Shown here: positions 52,933 through 62,793 of the stretch, in pieces
Position numbering within the stretch: the stretch's first letter is position 1
Layout: every line of letters starts with the position of its first letter
DNA from: Clostridium sp. AF15-31
GTDB lineage: Bacteria; Bacillota; Clostridia; Lachnospirales; Lachnospiraceae
Reading direction: 5' to 3'
Assembly (NCBI RefSeq): GCF_003461625.1
Contig: NZ_QTXL01000007.1
Location: 1 to 64,000, forward strand
Length of the DNA: 64,000 nt
Program-made: the position numbers and the translations under genes
The notes under the pieces: generated by a model
The model's database searches: none
Told to the model about the DNA's origin: nothing
What the model saw: the letters and a program-made list of their open reading frames with translations, nothing else

Positions 52933-53046
52933 ATGAAGGTTAGAGCATCAGTAAAACCTATATGCGATAAGTGCAAAGTTATCAAGAGAAAGGGTATCGT
53001 TAGAGTTATTTGCGAGAATCCAAAGCACAAACAGCGTCAGGGTTAA
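52933..53046 (+). CDS. rpmJ: Ribosomal protein L36
   Basis: 37 residues from ATG 52933 ([20 protein letters not shown]), after AAAGGAG. Cys-x2-Cys, Cys and His ligands make it the zinc form. The upstream frame from 52864 overlaps the promoter and is rejected. Confidence 0.97.
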   Translation: MKVRASVKPICDKCKVIKRKGIVRVICENPKHKQRQG

Positions 53047-53291
53047 TCAAAAAAAGAAACTGGGTATCCGGATGATAGCCCATCCATATGATATCTTGTT
53101 TTTTAAGTATCAACACACACGGATGTGTTGTAAATTTTAAAAGCGGCTGTAGCATAATCATTATATGCTAGTAAAAATAAAAAAACAGGCAGCGAGATGG
53201 AAACATATGCATTTCACCTCAGCATTTTTATGTTGAGATATGTCGAGATCCGATATGCCGGACAGAAGAATTTTTACGGAGGTTAATTAGA

Positions 53292-53660
53292 ATGGCTCGT
53301 ATTTCAGGTGTTGATTTACCAAGAGACAAGCGTGTTGAGATTGGTCTTACTTATGTATATGGTATAGGTTTGACATCTTCACAGCGTATCCTTAAGGAAG
53401 CAAATGTTAATCCTGACACACGTTGTAATGATTTAACTGATGATGAAGTAAGAAGAATCAGCGAAGTAATCAATGCAACACAGACTGTTGAAGGAGATTT
53501 ACGTAGAGAAGTAGCGCTTAACATCAAGCGTTTACAGGAAATTGCATGCTACCGTGGTAAGCGTCATAGACAGGGACTTCCTGTTCGTGGACAGAAGACA
53601 AAGACAAACGCAAGAACACGTAAGGGACCTAAGAAGACAGTAGCAAACAAGAAGAAATAA
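53292..53660 (+). CDS. rpsM: Ribosomal protein S13
   Basis: 122 residues; [20 protein letters not shown] and [20 protein letters not shown] are S13 motifs. A 245-bp spacer with the hairpin CAACACA/TGTGTTG (about 53111-53130) precedes it. Confidence 0.98.
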   Translation: MARISGVDLPRDKRVEIGLTYVYGIGLTSSQRILKEANVNPDTRCNDLTDDEVRRISEVINATQTVEGDLRREVALNIKRLQEIACYRGKRHRQGLPVRGQKTKTNARTRKGPKKTVANKKK

Positions 53661-53772
53661 TACTGTTTTCATTTGTTCTTATATATAGTAGAAGATAAGA
53701 GATCTTCTGCACCGGGCAGAAGATAAAGTACATTTGTATAAATTTGGAAAACCATAGGAGGTTTAAGAGTTA

Positions 53773-54168
53773 ATGGCTAAGCAAGTTACTAAAAAAGTGG
53801 CTAAGAAGCGTGTCAGAAAGAGTGTTCAGCACGGACAGGCTCATATTCAGTCATCTTTCAATAATACAATCGTTACATTAACAGACGCTGAAGGTAATGC
53901 ACTTTCATGGGCAAGTGCTGGCGGTTTAGGATTCAAGGGTTCTAAGAAGTCAACACCATATGCTGCTCAGATGGCTGCTGAGACAGCTGCAAAGGCTGCT
54001 GCTCCTTACGGATTAAAGACTGTTGATGTTATGGTAAAAGGCCCAGGCTCAGGTAGAGAAGCAGCTATCCGTGCTCTCGCAGCTTGCGGTATCGATGTTG
54101 TAAGTATCAAAGACGTTACACCAGTTCCACATAATGGTTGTCGTCCACCAAAGAGAAGAAGAGTCTAA
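53773..54168 (+). CDS. rpsK: Ribosomal protein S11
   Basis: 131 residues; [38 protein letters not shown] and [15 protein letters not shown] are S11 signatures. Confidence 0.98.
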   Translation: MAKQVTKKVAKKRVRKSVQHGQAHIQSSFNNTIVTLTDAEGNALSWASAGGLGFKGSKKSTPYAAQMAAETAAKAAAPYGLKTVDVMVKGPGSGREAAIRALAACGIDVVSIKDVTPVPHNGCRPPKRRRV

Positions 54169-54187
54169 TTAGGAGGTACAGAGTAAG

Positions 54188-54781
54188 ATGGCAGTAGATA
54201 GAACCCCAGTTCTTAAGAGATGCAGATCTTTAGGCATGGAGCCAATGTATCTCGGAATTGACAAGAAATCAAATAGAAAATCAACAAGAGCAAACAGAAA
54301 AGTAAGTGAGTATGGTTTACAGCTTCGTGAAAAGCAGAAGGCTAAGTTCATTTACGGTGTATTAGAGAAGCCTTTCCGTAACCTTTACGCTAAGGCAGAG
54401 CAGCAGAAGGGCTTAACAGGTCCTAACCTTATGACATTACTTGAGTTAAGACTTGATAATGTTATCTTCAGATTAGGTTTTGCAAGAACAAGAAGAGAAG
54501 CAAGACAGATTGTAGATCACAAGCATGTACTTGTTAATGGAAAGAGTGTTAACATTCCTTCATACCAGGTAAAGGCCGGAGACAAGATCGAGATCAGAGA
54601 GAAGAGCAAATCCTTACAGAGATATAAGGATATCATTGCTGCAACAGAAGGACATTTAGTTCCAGGTTGGTTAACCGCTGACAGAGAAAACCTTTGTGGA
54701 GAAGTAGTTGAGAAGCCAAACAGAGAGCAGATCGATGTTCCTGTAAACGAGACCCTTATTGTCGAGTTATATTCCAAGTAA
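54188..54781 (+). CDS. rpsD: Ribosomal protein S4
   Basis: 197 residues; [35 protein letters not shown] and the S4 domain [20 protein letters not shown] identify S4. The N-terminus lacks the four-Cys zinc site of some S4 proteins. Confidence 0.98.
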   Translation: MAVDRTPVLKRCRSLGMEPMYLGIDKKSNRKSTRANRKVSEYGLQLREKQKAKFIYGVLEKPFRNLYAKAEQQKGLTGPNLMTLLELRLDNVIFRLGFARTRREARQIVDHKHVLVNGKSVNIPSYQVKAGDKIEIREKSKSLQRYKDIIAATEGHLVPGWLTADRENLCGEVVEKPNREQIDVPVNETLIVELYSK

Positions 54782-54910
54782 TAAGAATAAATATGATCAT
54801 CCGTACATCCATCCGGGATTTACCCGTGTGGATGTCTGGATGCAGAATATATTTATGATATTTGCAAAGTTGGAGTATACCAGTTAATTACCCATAAAGG
54901 AGGGGCTTAA

Positions 54911-55867
54911 ATGTTTGAGTTTGAGAAACCAAAAATTGAGATAGTTGAGATTTCAGATGATAACAAGTATGGTAAGTTTGTAGTAGAGCCTTTAGAGAGA
55001 GGCTATGGTACAACCCTTGGTAATTCATTAAGAAGAATTATGCTTTCTTCATTACCTGGTACAGCAGTAACACACGTTAAGATTAAAGGTGTTTTACATG
55101 AGTTCAGTTCTATTCCCGGAGTAAAGGAAGATGTAACTGAGATCGTTATGAATATCAAGTCTTTAGTAATAAAGAACAATTCATTAACAAATGAGCCGAA
55201 GCAGGCTTATATCGATGTAGCTGGTGACTGTGTTGTCAGAGCATCCGATATTCATGTAGACGGCGATATCGAGATCATCAATCCTGATCTTGTAATTGCA
55301 AATCTTAGTGGCCCGGATGCAAGACTTGAGATGGAACTCACCATCGGCAACGGCAGAGGCTACGTTGGTTCTGATAAGAATAAAGAAGCAGATGCACCGA
55401 TTGATGTCATCGCTATTGATTCTATATATACACCGGTTGAGAGAGTTAATCTTACAGTTCAGAATACTCGTGTTGGTCAGGTTACAGATTATGATAAGCT
55501 GACACTTGATGTATTTACAAATGGTGCTATCGCACCGGATGAGGCTGTCAGCCTCGCTGCAAGAGTCCTTGTAGAACATTTGAACCTGTTCGTTGATCTG
55601 TCTGAGAACGCAAAATCCGTTGATGTAATGGTTGAGAGCGTAACAGATGAGAAGGAAAAGGTTCTGGAAATGAATATTGATGAGCTTGAATTATCAGTTC
55701 GTTCATACAACTGCTTAAAGAGAGCCGGTATCAATACAGTTGAAGAATTGATCAATAAGACTCCGGAGGATATGATGAAAGTTCGTAACCTCGGTCGTAA
55801 GTCATTAGATGAAGTATTAGCTAAGCTGAAAGAATTAGGCTTATCACTGAATGACAGTGAGGAATAA
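54911..55867 (+). CDS. rpoA: RNA polymerase alpha subunit
   Basis: A 318-residue subunit: N-terminal assembly domain ([40 protein letters not shown]) and C-terminal DNA-binding domain ([38 protein letters not shown]). An imperfect hairpin lies in the gap before it (about 54803-54843). Confidence 0.98.
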   Translation: MFEFEKPKIEIVEISDDNKYGKFVVEPLERGYGTTLGNSLRRIMLSSLPGTAVTHVKIKGVLHEFSSIPGVKEDVTEIVMNIKSLVIKNNSLTNEPKQAYIDVAGDCVVRASDIHVDGDIEIINPDLVIANLSGPDARLEMELTIGNGRGYVGSDKNKEADAPIDVIAIDSIYTPVERVNLTVQNTRVGQVTDYDKLTLDVFTNGAIAPDEAVSLAARVLVEHLNLFVDLSENAKSVDVMVESVTDEKEKVLEMNIDELELSVRSYNCLKRAGINTVEELINKTPEDMMKVRNLGRKSLDEVLAKLKELGLSLNDSEE

Positions 55868-55939
55868 TACTTTTTACCACTCAAGCCGAATAATAGTAAG
55901 CACAGTGAAGACCCGCAAGGGTAAGGAGGATAAATAAAA

Positions 55940-56476
55940 ATGGCAATGTATAGAAAACTTGGAAAAGCAAGCGCACAGAGAAATGCATTACTTCGTAACC
56001 AGGTAACACAGTTATTATACCATGGTAAGATCAGAACAACAGAAGCTAGAGCTAAGGAAGTTGTTAAGATTGCAGAGAAGCTTATCACATTAGCAGTTAA
56101 GGAAAAGGATAACTATGATGAAGTTACCGTTACCGCTAAGGTTGCTAAGAAAGATAAAGATGGTAAGAGAGTGAAGGAAGTTGTTGATGGTAAGAAAGTT
56201 ACTGTATATGATGAAGTAGAAAAGACCATCAAGAAGGATCAGCCTTCAAGACTTCATGCAAGAAGAGAAATGCTTAAGGTATTATATCCGGTTGTTGAAG
56301 TTCCTACAGATGCTGCCGGAAAGAAAGCCGGTACAAAGAAAGTTGATTTAACAAGCAAGTTATTCGATGAGTACGGTACAAAGTACGCAGGACGTAAGGG
56401 TGGTTACACAAGAATCATCAAGATCGGTCAGCGTAAGGGCGATGCTGCAATGGAAGTTATTCTTGAGTTAGTATAA
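55940..56476 (+). CDS. rplQ: Ribosomal protein L17, extended form
   Basis: 178 residues against roughly 115-130 in most bacteria. The core YRKLGKASAQRNALLRNQVT, RTTEARAKEVVKIAEKLIT, and C-terminal YAGRKGGYTRIIKIGQRKGD are present. Extra Lys-rich stretches lie at about residues 68-100 (KDKDGKRVKEVVDGKKVTVY) and 120-137 (VPTDAAGKKAGTKKV). Last gene of the alpha operon. Confidence 0.96.
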   Translation: MAMYRKLGKASAQRNALLRNQVTQLLYHGKIRTTEARAKEVVKIAEKLITLAVKEKDNYDEVTVTAKVAKKDKDGKRVKEVVDGKKVTVYDEVEKTIKKDQPSRLHARREMLKVLYPVVEVPTDAAGKKAGTKKVDLTSKLFDEYGTKYAGRKGGYTRIIKIGQRKGDAAMEVILELV

Positions 56477-56487
56477 TTATAAACATA

Positions 56488-56529
56488 AGGGCTGTCAGGT
56501 ACATGTATGTGTATTTGGCAGCTTTTTTA
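56488..56529 (+). terminator. Terminator after rplQ
   Basis: GGCTGTCA (56490-56497) pairs with TGGCAGC (56516-56522), followed by TTTTTT. The next gene's ribosome site lies just beyond. Confidence 0.65.
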
Positions 56530-56546
56530 TTTCTAGGAGCGTGTAC

Positions 56547-58475
56547 ATGAGTTTTATTCAGGTGAGAAAGCTTGGACATAAATTTAATATCAAGGACAAG
56601 GATGGAAATGTTACAGGTGAAAAATGGGCTGTGAAGGATATGGATTTTGATGCCCATAAGGGACAGATCATTGCCGTTCTTGGACGCAACGGTTCGGGAA
56701 AGTCAACATTTGCCAGACACCTGAATGGCTTATATGCACCAAATCAGGGAACGGTATGGATACAGGGAGATTCTGATGTATTAGATACGAGCCGGGAAGG
56801 TGATCTGCTGGACATCCGTCGTGCAGTCGGGATGATCTTTCAGAATCCGGACAACCAAATGGTAGGAAATACGGTTGCGGAAGATGTAGGATTTGGTTTG
56901 GAAAATCTGGGCTTCCAGGCAGAGAAGATATGGGAGCGAATCAACGAAGTACTTCGATTGACAGGGATGGAGGCATATCTGGAACGAAATGTATCACATC
57001 TAAGCGGTGGACAGAAGCAAAGACTGGCAATCGCATCTGTGATGGCCATGTCACCGGAATGTATCGTTATGGATGAAGCAACTGCCATGCTCGATCCTGT
57101 GGGAAGCAGACAGATACTTGATACCTTATATCATTTGAACCGGGAGTTTGGCATCACGGTCATTATGATCACACATCGAATGGAGGAAACGGTTCGGGCA
57201 GATCAGATCTATGTAATGGATGATGGAAATGTAGAGTTGATTGGCGCACCATATGAGATTTATCCACAGGTAGAGAAGTTAGAGCAGCTTGGTCTTGACA
57301 GTTTATTGCCATATAAGCTGTTGCATGAGTTGAAAGTAGATTATTCCGATGATAAGAAATTTGTCAAAGATTTGGATGAAGACGTAAAAAGTGCGTTGGT
57401 TGATAGAAAAGAGGGGCTCTTGTCGGTACAGGATGCTGCGGACAGGATAAAGGCATGTTTGCGTGATGGAAAATCTTTTGTAAACAGACAAGAAGCAGCA
57501 GAACATTTTAATTCGGCGCAGAAAGATATACCATCAAGTAAAAATGAGGATGGAATACATGAGGATATCCTTGATAATAGAAATAACATGGATAGAGAAG
57601 AACACAATGGTATGTTATTGGATGTCGGGATAAAAAAAGATATCTTGGTCGAGGCTGATAATCTGGAGTATTCTTATAAGGATGGTGCGGTACTGGTTCC
57701 TGCGGTAGAGCAGGTGTCATTTCAGATCAGAAAAGGAGAGATCCTTGCGGTGGCAGGACAGACCGGTTCCGGGAAAAGTACGCTGTTATATATGTTAAAT
57801 GGTATTTACCGTCCGATGGGGGGAACACTTAAGGTTGATGGAATTGATGTAGGAAAGACGAAGAATCTGAAAGAATTGCGGAAGAAGATTGGATTTGTGT
57901 TTCAGTATCCGGAGTATCAGTTATTTGAAAGTACGGTGTTAGCGGATGTAATGTATGGCGCATTGAACTTCGGGATGTCGAAAGCAGAAGCAGAACAGGC
58001 GGCAAGGGAAGCATTGGCACTTGTGAATATATCAGAGGAATATTTTGAATATTCTCCGTTTGACCTTTCAGGCGGACAGAAGAAGCGTGTAGCACTTGCA
58101 GGAATCCTTGCATATAAGCCGGAGATTCTTATTCTCGATGAGCCGGTTGCCGGCATGGATCCGAAATCCAAACGGGAATTATTTGCACTGATCCGCAGAT
58201 TACATGAAGAACGGAATATAACTGTAATCTTTGTATCACACGACATGAAGGATGTGTATGAGATAGCAAATCGTATTCTTGTTATGGGACAGGGAAAGCT
58301 GGTCTATGATGGAGCTGTAGAGCAGGCATTCGGAACGCCGGAGATGGTAGAAAAACTGGGCTTAGAGATGCCGGAAATGGCGATATTCCGGGAGACACTG
58401 CTGCCGGAGATCAAACTTACAGCAAGAAGCGTGGCGGGCGTGATTGAGGAACTTAGTTGGCTAAAGAATATATAA
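56547..58475 (+). CDS. Energy-coupling factor transporter ATPase, EcfA1-EcfA2 fusion
   Basis: A 642-residue protein with two complete ABC ATPases. Domain 1 (about residues 1-270): GRNGSGKST, FQNPDNQMVGN, LSGGQKQR, CIVMDEATAMLD, MITHRM. Domain 2 (about 375-625): GQTGSGKST, FQYPEYQLFEST, LSGGQKKR, ILILDEPVAGMD, FVSHDM. Between them is an acidic linker of about 100 residues. In most Firmicutes ecfA1 and ecfA2 are separate genes at this locus. The start is ATG 56547, 7 nt after AGGAG. It works with EcfT downstream; S-components must be encoded elsewhere. Confidence 0.92.
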   Translation: MSFIQVRKLGHKFNIKDKDGNVTGEKWAVKDMDFDAHKGQIIAVLGRNGSGKSTFARHLNGLYAPNQGTVWIQGDSDVLDTSREGDLLDIRRAVGMIFQNPDNQMVGNTVAEDVGFGLENLGFQAEKIWERINEVLRLTGMEAYLERNVSHLSGGQKQRLAIASVMAMSPECIVMDEATAMLDPVGSRQILDTLYHLNREFGITVIMITHRMEETVRADQIYVMDDGNVELIGAPYEIYPQVEKLEQLGLDSLLPYKLLHELKVDYSDDKKFVKDLDEDVKSALVDRKEGLLSVQDAADRIKACLRDGKSFVNRQEAAEHFNSAQKDIPSSKNEDGIHEDILDNRNNMDREEHNGMLLDVGIKKDILVEADNLEYSYKDGAVLVPAVEQVSFQIRKGEILAVAGQTGSGKSTLLYMLNGIYRPMGGTLKVDGIDVGKTKNLKELRKKIGFVFQYPEYQLFESTVLADVMYGALNFGMSKAEAEQAAREALALVNISEEYFEYSPFDLSGGQKKRVALAGILAYKPEILILDEPVAGMDPKSKRELFALIRRLHEERNITVIFVSHDMKDVYEIANRILVMGQGKLVYDGAVEQAFGTPEMVEKLGLEMPEMAIFRETLLPEIKLTARSVAGVIEELSWLKNI

Positions 58476-58583
58476 GAAGAGATATAAAATTAATGAAGTT
58501 ATAGAGATTGATGGTGACATTTCAAAAACATGAACACAGCATGAGAAAGTGGATAGTTATCAGATAATATAGAGGAAAGAAGC

Positions 58584-59384
58584 ATGGTAAGAGACATTAC
58601 GATCGGACAATATTATAATACCAGATCACCGATTCACGAGTTGGATGCCAGAACAAAACTGGTGCTCACGATCGTATATGCGGTTACGATCTTCTGGTGC
58701 AGGGATTTGTGGACTTTTCTTGCTGCAACAGCATTTCTTATTGTGTATGTGGCATTAAGTCGTGTTCCACTTTCTTTTATCTGCCGGGGACTTAAGGTTG
58801 TTTGGGCGTTTATATTATTTACAGCATTTTTCAGTCTGTTTAACGGTGATGGAAGGGTTCTGGTCAGTATCTGGAGATTTCATATCACGACCGGCAGCTT
58901 AAAGACAACAGGAATTGTAGTATTTCGTTTCGTATATCTGATCATTGGTTCATCGATCATGACATATACAACGCTTCCATTGGCACTTACGGCAGGGTTG
59001 GAGAAGTTGTTTGGATTTCTGAAGATCTTTCGTGTTCCGGTATCGGATATGGCATTGATGCTTTCAATCACGCTTCGATTTATTCCGATTCTGATGGAAG
59101 AACTGGACAAAATTATGAAAGCGCAGCTTTCGCGTGGAGCAGATTTTGAAAACGGAAATATTTTCAAACGGATACGAAGTTATACCCAGATATTTATTCC
59201 GTTATTTGCATCTGCGGTCCGACGTGCAACCGATCTGGCATATGCGATGGATGCCAGATGTTATCACGGAAGTGAATGCCGTACCAGCATGAAACCATTG
59301 AGATATAGCAAAAAAGATGTATTTGCATATGGTCTGCTGGTGGTATATGTGGTAGGATTGATCTTGATGAAGATATTTTTATAA
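58584..59384 (+). CDS. ecfT: Energy-coupling factor transporter transmembrane protein
   Basis: A 266-residue membrane protein with about five helices. ITIGQYYNTRSPIHELDART at the start and LSRGADFENGN with RRATDLAYAMDARCYHG supply the coupling helices that contact the ATPases (the A-R-G and A-x-R motifs). It lies 108 bp after the ATPase gene. Confidence 0.93.
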   Translation: MVRDITIGQYYNTRSPIHELDARTKLVLTIVYAVTIFWCRDLWTFLAATAFLIVYVALSRVPLSFICRGLKVVWAFILFTAFFSLFNGDGRVLVSIWRFHITTGSLKTTGIVVFRFVYLIIGSSIMTYTTLPLALTAGLEKLFGFLKIFRVPVSDMALMLSITLRFIPILMEELDKIMKAQLSRGADFENGNIFKRIRSYTQIFIPLFASAVRRATDLAYAMDARCYHGSECRTSMKPLRYSKKDVFAYGLLVVYVVGLILMKIFL

Positions 59385-59399
59385 CAGGAAACCGGGAAA

Positions 59400-60137
59400 A
59401 TGAAACGAGTAAAATTAGTAGTAGCCTATGATGGTACGAACTATCATGGCTGGCAGGTACAGGACAACGGAATAACGATAGAGGAAGTGCTGAATCGGAC
59501 GATCAGCGAGCTGGTGCAGGAAGATATCAAGGTGATCGGAGCCAGCAGGACAGATGCTGGTGTACATGCCTGTGGAAATGTGGCAGTATTTGACACTGAA
59601 TCCCGGATACCGGGGGATAAGTTTTCATTTGCGTTAAATCAGCGGCTTCCGGAGGATATACGGATTCAGGAATCCTGCGAGGTGGATGCAGACTTTCATC
59701 CAAGGTATGCAGATACAGTAAAAACCTATGAATATAATATATTGAACCGGCGGTTTGAACTGCCGACAAAACGGTTATATGCGGCATTTTGCTACTATCC
59801 GATGGATATAGAGCGGATGAATCAGGCGGCGGCGTATCTGGTTGGTGAACATGATTTTAAGAGCTTCTGTTCTGCAGGTGCACAGGTGCAGACGACGGTT
59901 CGGACGATCTATGCGGTAAATGTGACGAAAGAGGATGACATGGTTCATATCAGGATCACGGGAAATGGCTTCTTATATAACATGGTAAGGATCATTGCAG
60001 GAACTTTGATGCAGGTCGGAACCGGGCTGATGGAGCCGGAGCAGGTGAAGGAGATCCTGGAAGCGAGAGACCGGAGCAAGGCAGGACCGACAGCAGTAGC
60101 GAAAGGCTTGACACTGGTGGAGATCCGATATGAATAA
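59400..60137 (+). CDS. truA: tRNA pseudouridine(38-40) synthase
   Basis: A 245-residue enzyme; catalytic Asp in GASRTDAGVHACGNV, start KLVVAYDGTNYHGWQVQ, HDFKSFCSAGAQVQTTVRTI and GNGFLYNMVRIIAGTLMQVG are TruA motifs. Its stop overlaps the next gene's ATG by 8 bp. Confidence 0.96.
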   Translation: MKRVKLVVAYDGTNYHGWQVQDNGITIEEVLNRTISELVQEDIKVIGASRTDAGVHACGNVAVFDTESRIPGDKFSFALNQRLPEDIRIQESCEVDADFHPRYADTVKTYEYNILNRRFELPTKRLYAAFCYYPMDIERMNQAAAYLVGEHDFKSFCSAGAQVQTTVRTIYAVNVTKEDDMVHIRITGNGFLYNMVRIIAGTLMQVGTGLMEPEQVKEILEARDRSKAGPTAVAKGLTLVEIRYE

Positions 60138-61275
60138 AAGAATCGTTTGTATATGTATGAGTGTGCTTTTATGTCTGACTGTTATATGTATGGACACAGG
60201 CACAGATGTACATGCCGGATATTATGAAGATAATGACAAATATATAAAACAACGTGTAGCTGACAGGATGAAGGAAATGAGCTGGGAGGAGAAAATAGCC
60301 CAGATGATCCTGGTGAAGGCTCCTGCTAAAAATGCTGCAAATATCCAGAAACAATATCAGTTTGGCGGATATGTTTTGTTTGGGGAAGATTTTGAAAACA
60401 GTACACCGGAGAAACTTAGAAATCGGATCTATGGAATTCAGAAAGCGTCAAAGATTCCGATGTTGATCGCAGTGGATGAAGAAGGCGGAGCTGTAGTAAG
60501 AGCATCCAGATACCGTCAGTTCCGATCCACACCATATGCTTTGCCGAGGACAGTATTTTCTGCAGGCGGATGGAATGGTATAGTAAAGGATACGAAGGAT
60601 AAAGCGAAGTTTCTGAAAAAGCTTGGAATCAATACGAATCTTGCACCGGTTGCCGATGTTGCATATGATTCGAGTAACTTTATTTACAATAGAAGCTTTT
60701 CTACAAATGCAGCGGATACTTCCAGATATATCAATCTTGTGGTGAATAACATGAAACAGGAGGATATGATCAGCTCATTAAAACATTTTCCGGGCTATGG
60801 AAATAATGGGGATACGCATACAAACCTGATCCATGATTATCGGAGCTATAGTAGCTTCAAGAACCGGGATCTGAAGCCATTTCAGGCGGGAATCCGGTCG
60901 GGATGTGATATGATCATGGTAAGCCATAATATTGTACATTGTTTTGATTCTAAAAATCCGGCATCTATATCACCAAAGGTAAACAAATACATTAGAAATA
61001 CAATGGGATTTAAAGGTGTGATCGTTACGGATTCGTTGTCGATGGCAGGAGTACGGAGCTTTACCGGAAGTGAGGGTGAGAGTGCTGTCAGAGCAGTTCA
61101 GGCAGGAGACGATCTTCTCTGCACGGAGCATTATAAAGAAACATATCAGGCATTGCTTCGGGCTTACAAGACAAAGCGGATATCGAAAAAACGGATCAAT
61201 GCATCTGTCAAAAGAATTCTCATGATGAAATACCGCCGTGGTCTGAACGGAAGATTTGCGGTCAGACGTAGATAG
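60130..61275 (+). CDS. Secreted glycoside hydrolase family 3 protein (NagZ-like)
   Basis: A 381-residue exported protein: signal peptide residues 1-27 (RIVCICMSVLLCLTVICMDT), then a GH3 N-terminal barrel. EEKIAQMILV, IAVDEEGGAVVRASRYRQF, LKHFPGYGNNGDTHTNL (catalytic His dyad motif) and FKGVIVTDSLSMAGV (nucleophile Asp) fit beta-N-acetylhexosaminidases. A role in cell-wall muropeptide recycling or glycan cleavage is likely. It overlaps truA and sits before rplM, where many Firmicutes have no extra gene. The C-terminus is Arg/Lys-rich. Confidence 0.85.
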   Translation: MNKRIVCICMSVLLCLTVICMDTGTDVHAGYYEDNDKYIKQRVADRMKEMSWEEKIAQMILVKAPAKNAANIQKQYQFGGYVLFGEDFENSTPEKLRNRIYGIQKASKIPMLIAVDEEGGAVVRASRYRQFRSTPYALPRTVFSAGGWNGIVKDTKDKAKFLKKLGINTNLAPVADVAYDSSNFIYNRSFSTNAADTSRYINLVVNNMKQEDMISSLKHFPGYGNNGDTHTNLIHDYRSYSSFKNRDLKPFQAGIRSGCDMIMVSHNIVHCFDSKNPASISPKVNKYIRNTMGFKGVIVTDSLSMAGVRSFTGSEGESAVRAVQAGDDLLCTEHYKETYQALLRAYKTKRISKKRINASVKRILMMKYRRGLNGRFAVRRR

Positions 61276-61348
61276 CATATTTGAATGCGAAATGGCAGAT
61301 GAATGCTGAAAAATAAAGAAAAACGCCTGAAAAAATAAAGAAAGTTTA

Positions 61349-61377
61349 TTGACACACACGGATGAGTATTGTATAAT
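61349..61377 (+). promoter_or_regulatory. rplM-rpsI promoter
   Basis: TTGACA (61349-61354), 17 bp, TATAAT (61372-61377): consensus boxes. A 105-nt leader precedes rplM. Confidence 0.85.
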
Positions 61378-61487
61378 GTCCAAATGTGTGAAGTTTAAAG
61401 ATACGGTGTGAACCAATGCCCCGGTAAACAACGTATTTGAGGATATACCATATTAATATTTTAGAAAATAATTTAGGAGGTACCACG

Positions 61488-61922
61488 ATGAAGAGCTTTA
61501 TGGCAAGCCCATCAACAATAGAAAGAAAGTGGTATGTAGTTGACGCTACAGGACATACTTTAGGACGCTTATCATCAGAGATAGCAAGCATTTTAAGAGG
61601 AAAGAACAAGCCAACATTTACACCACATATCGATACAGGTGATTATGTAATAGTAGTAAACGCAGACAAGATCAAGGTTACCGGTAAGAAGATGGATCAG
61701 AAGATCTACTACAACCACTCAGATTATGTAGGCGGAATGAAAGAGACTACATTAAAAGAGAAGATGGCTAAGAAGCCAGAGGATGTTATCCGTTTAGCAG
61801 TTAAGGGAATGCTTCCAAAGGGACCACTTGGAAGAGATATGATTACAAAGCTTTATGTATACGCTGGACCTGATCATAAGCAGCAGGCTCAGAAGCCAGA
61901 AGTTTTAGAGATTAAGTACTAA
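61488..61922 (+). CDS. rplM: Ribosomal protein L13
   Basis: 144 residues from ATG 61488 ([20 protein letters not shown]), after AGGAGG; the upstream frame start at 61437 is in the leader. [20 protein letters not shown] and [20 protein letters not shown] mark L13. Confidence 0.97.
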   Translation: MKSFMASPSTIERKWYVVDATGHTLGRLSSEIASILRGKNKPTFTPHIDTGDYVIVVNADKIKVTGKKMDQKIYYNHSDYVGGMKETTLKEKMAKKPEDVIRLAVKGMLPKGPLGRDMITKLYVYAGPDHKQQAQKPEVLEIKY

Positions 61923-61939
61923 GAAGGAGGATATCATCA

Positions 61940-62338
61940 ATGGCTAAAACAACTAAGTTCTATGGAACAGGAAGAAGAAAAAGCAGTATCGCCAGAGTTT
62001 ATATCGCTCCAGGTACTGGTAAGATCACAATCAACAAGAAAGATATGGACGAGTACTTCGGACTTGATACACTGAAAGTTATCGTTAAGCAGCCATTAGT
62101 TGCTACAGGTACAGATGGTAAGTTCGACGTTATGGTTAACGTAAAGGGCGGCGGCTTCACAGGTCAGGCCGGTGCTATCAGACATGGTATTTCAAGAGCA
62201 TTACTTGAGGCTGATTCAGAAGAATACAGACCAATCCTCAAGAAGGCCGGATACCTTACAAGAGATCCTCGTATGAAGGAAAGAAAGAAGTACGGCTTAA
62301 AGGCAGCTCGTCGTGCTCCACAGTTCTCAAAACGATAA
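61940..62338 (+). CDS. rpsI: Ribosomal protein S9
   Basis: 132 residues; [38 protein letters not shown] and [19 protein letters not shown] (tail reaching the P site) are diagnostic. Confidence 0.98.
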   Translation: MAKTTKFYGTGRRKSSIARVYIAPGTGKITINKKDMDEYFGLDTLKVIVKQPLVATGTDGKFDVMVNVKGGGFTGQAGAIRHGISRALLEADSEEYRPILKKAGYLTRDPRMKERKKYGLKAARRAPQFSKR

Positions 62339-62364
62339 GGAACAATTATATTCAATATTTCAAG

Positions 62365-62400
62365 AACCCGCAGGAATCAAGTATTTCTGCGGGTTTTCTT
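62365..62400 (+). terminator. Terminator of rplM-rpsI
   Basis: AACCCGCAG (62365-62373) pairs with CTGCGGGTT (62387-62395), then TTCTTT. Confidence 0.85.
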
Positions 62401-62449
62401 TATTTTGTATAGGAGCAGAAACACCCCTGAAACACATCAGAAATTAATT

Positions 62450-62480
62450 ACTAGTAACGTACTAGTAACACACTAGTAAC
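62450..62480 (+). repeat. Three ACTAGTAAC repeats at 11-bp period
   Basis: ACTAGTAAC occurs at 62450, 62461 and 62472 exactly; each contains the palindrome ACTAGT. Regular helical-turn spacing suggests a protein-binding array. Confidence 0.55.
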
Positions 62481-62488
62481 ACTCTACA

Positions 62489-62515
62489 AGGTGTCTTGTG
62501 CAAGACGCTTTTTTA
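62489..62515 (+). terminator. Terminator-like hairpin
   Basis: GTCTTG-TG-CAAGAC (62493-62506) followed by GCTTTTTT. No gene directly upstream apart from rpsI, which already has its own terminator. Confidence 0.55.
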
Positions 62516-62793
62516 TATTCTTTCGTAATTCCGGCTTGGACTTTGACCAGAAGACTTACAATTCAAAGCAGAATATGACACTTTAGAAAAGTATATTACA
62601 CACTTTGGAATTTGTGTTCTGGAGTGTTTTTTTGTGTGAACTATGATAGAATAGATATCATAATAGCTTATAGTGTGTTTTGCATATTAACTGGTATGGA
62701 AGGATTGTTTATAAAAAATGGTAAAAGTGAATTACTATTGAACAGGTAGTCTGTAGGCAATTAGATATCTTTAATGGCATAGGGTGATGAATA
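62516..62793 (+). other. Intergenic region before the toxin-antitoxin pair
   Basis: About 280 bp without a credible ORF. It holds a hairpin ACACT/AGTGT with inner GAA/TTC and a run of seven T (62600-62634), and AT-rich sequence that should carry the promoter for 62794; no convincing pair of boxes was found. Confidence 0.4.
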
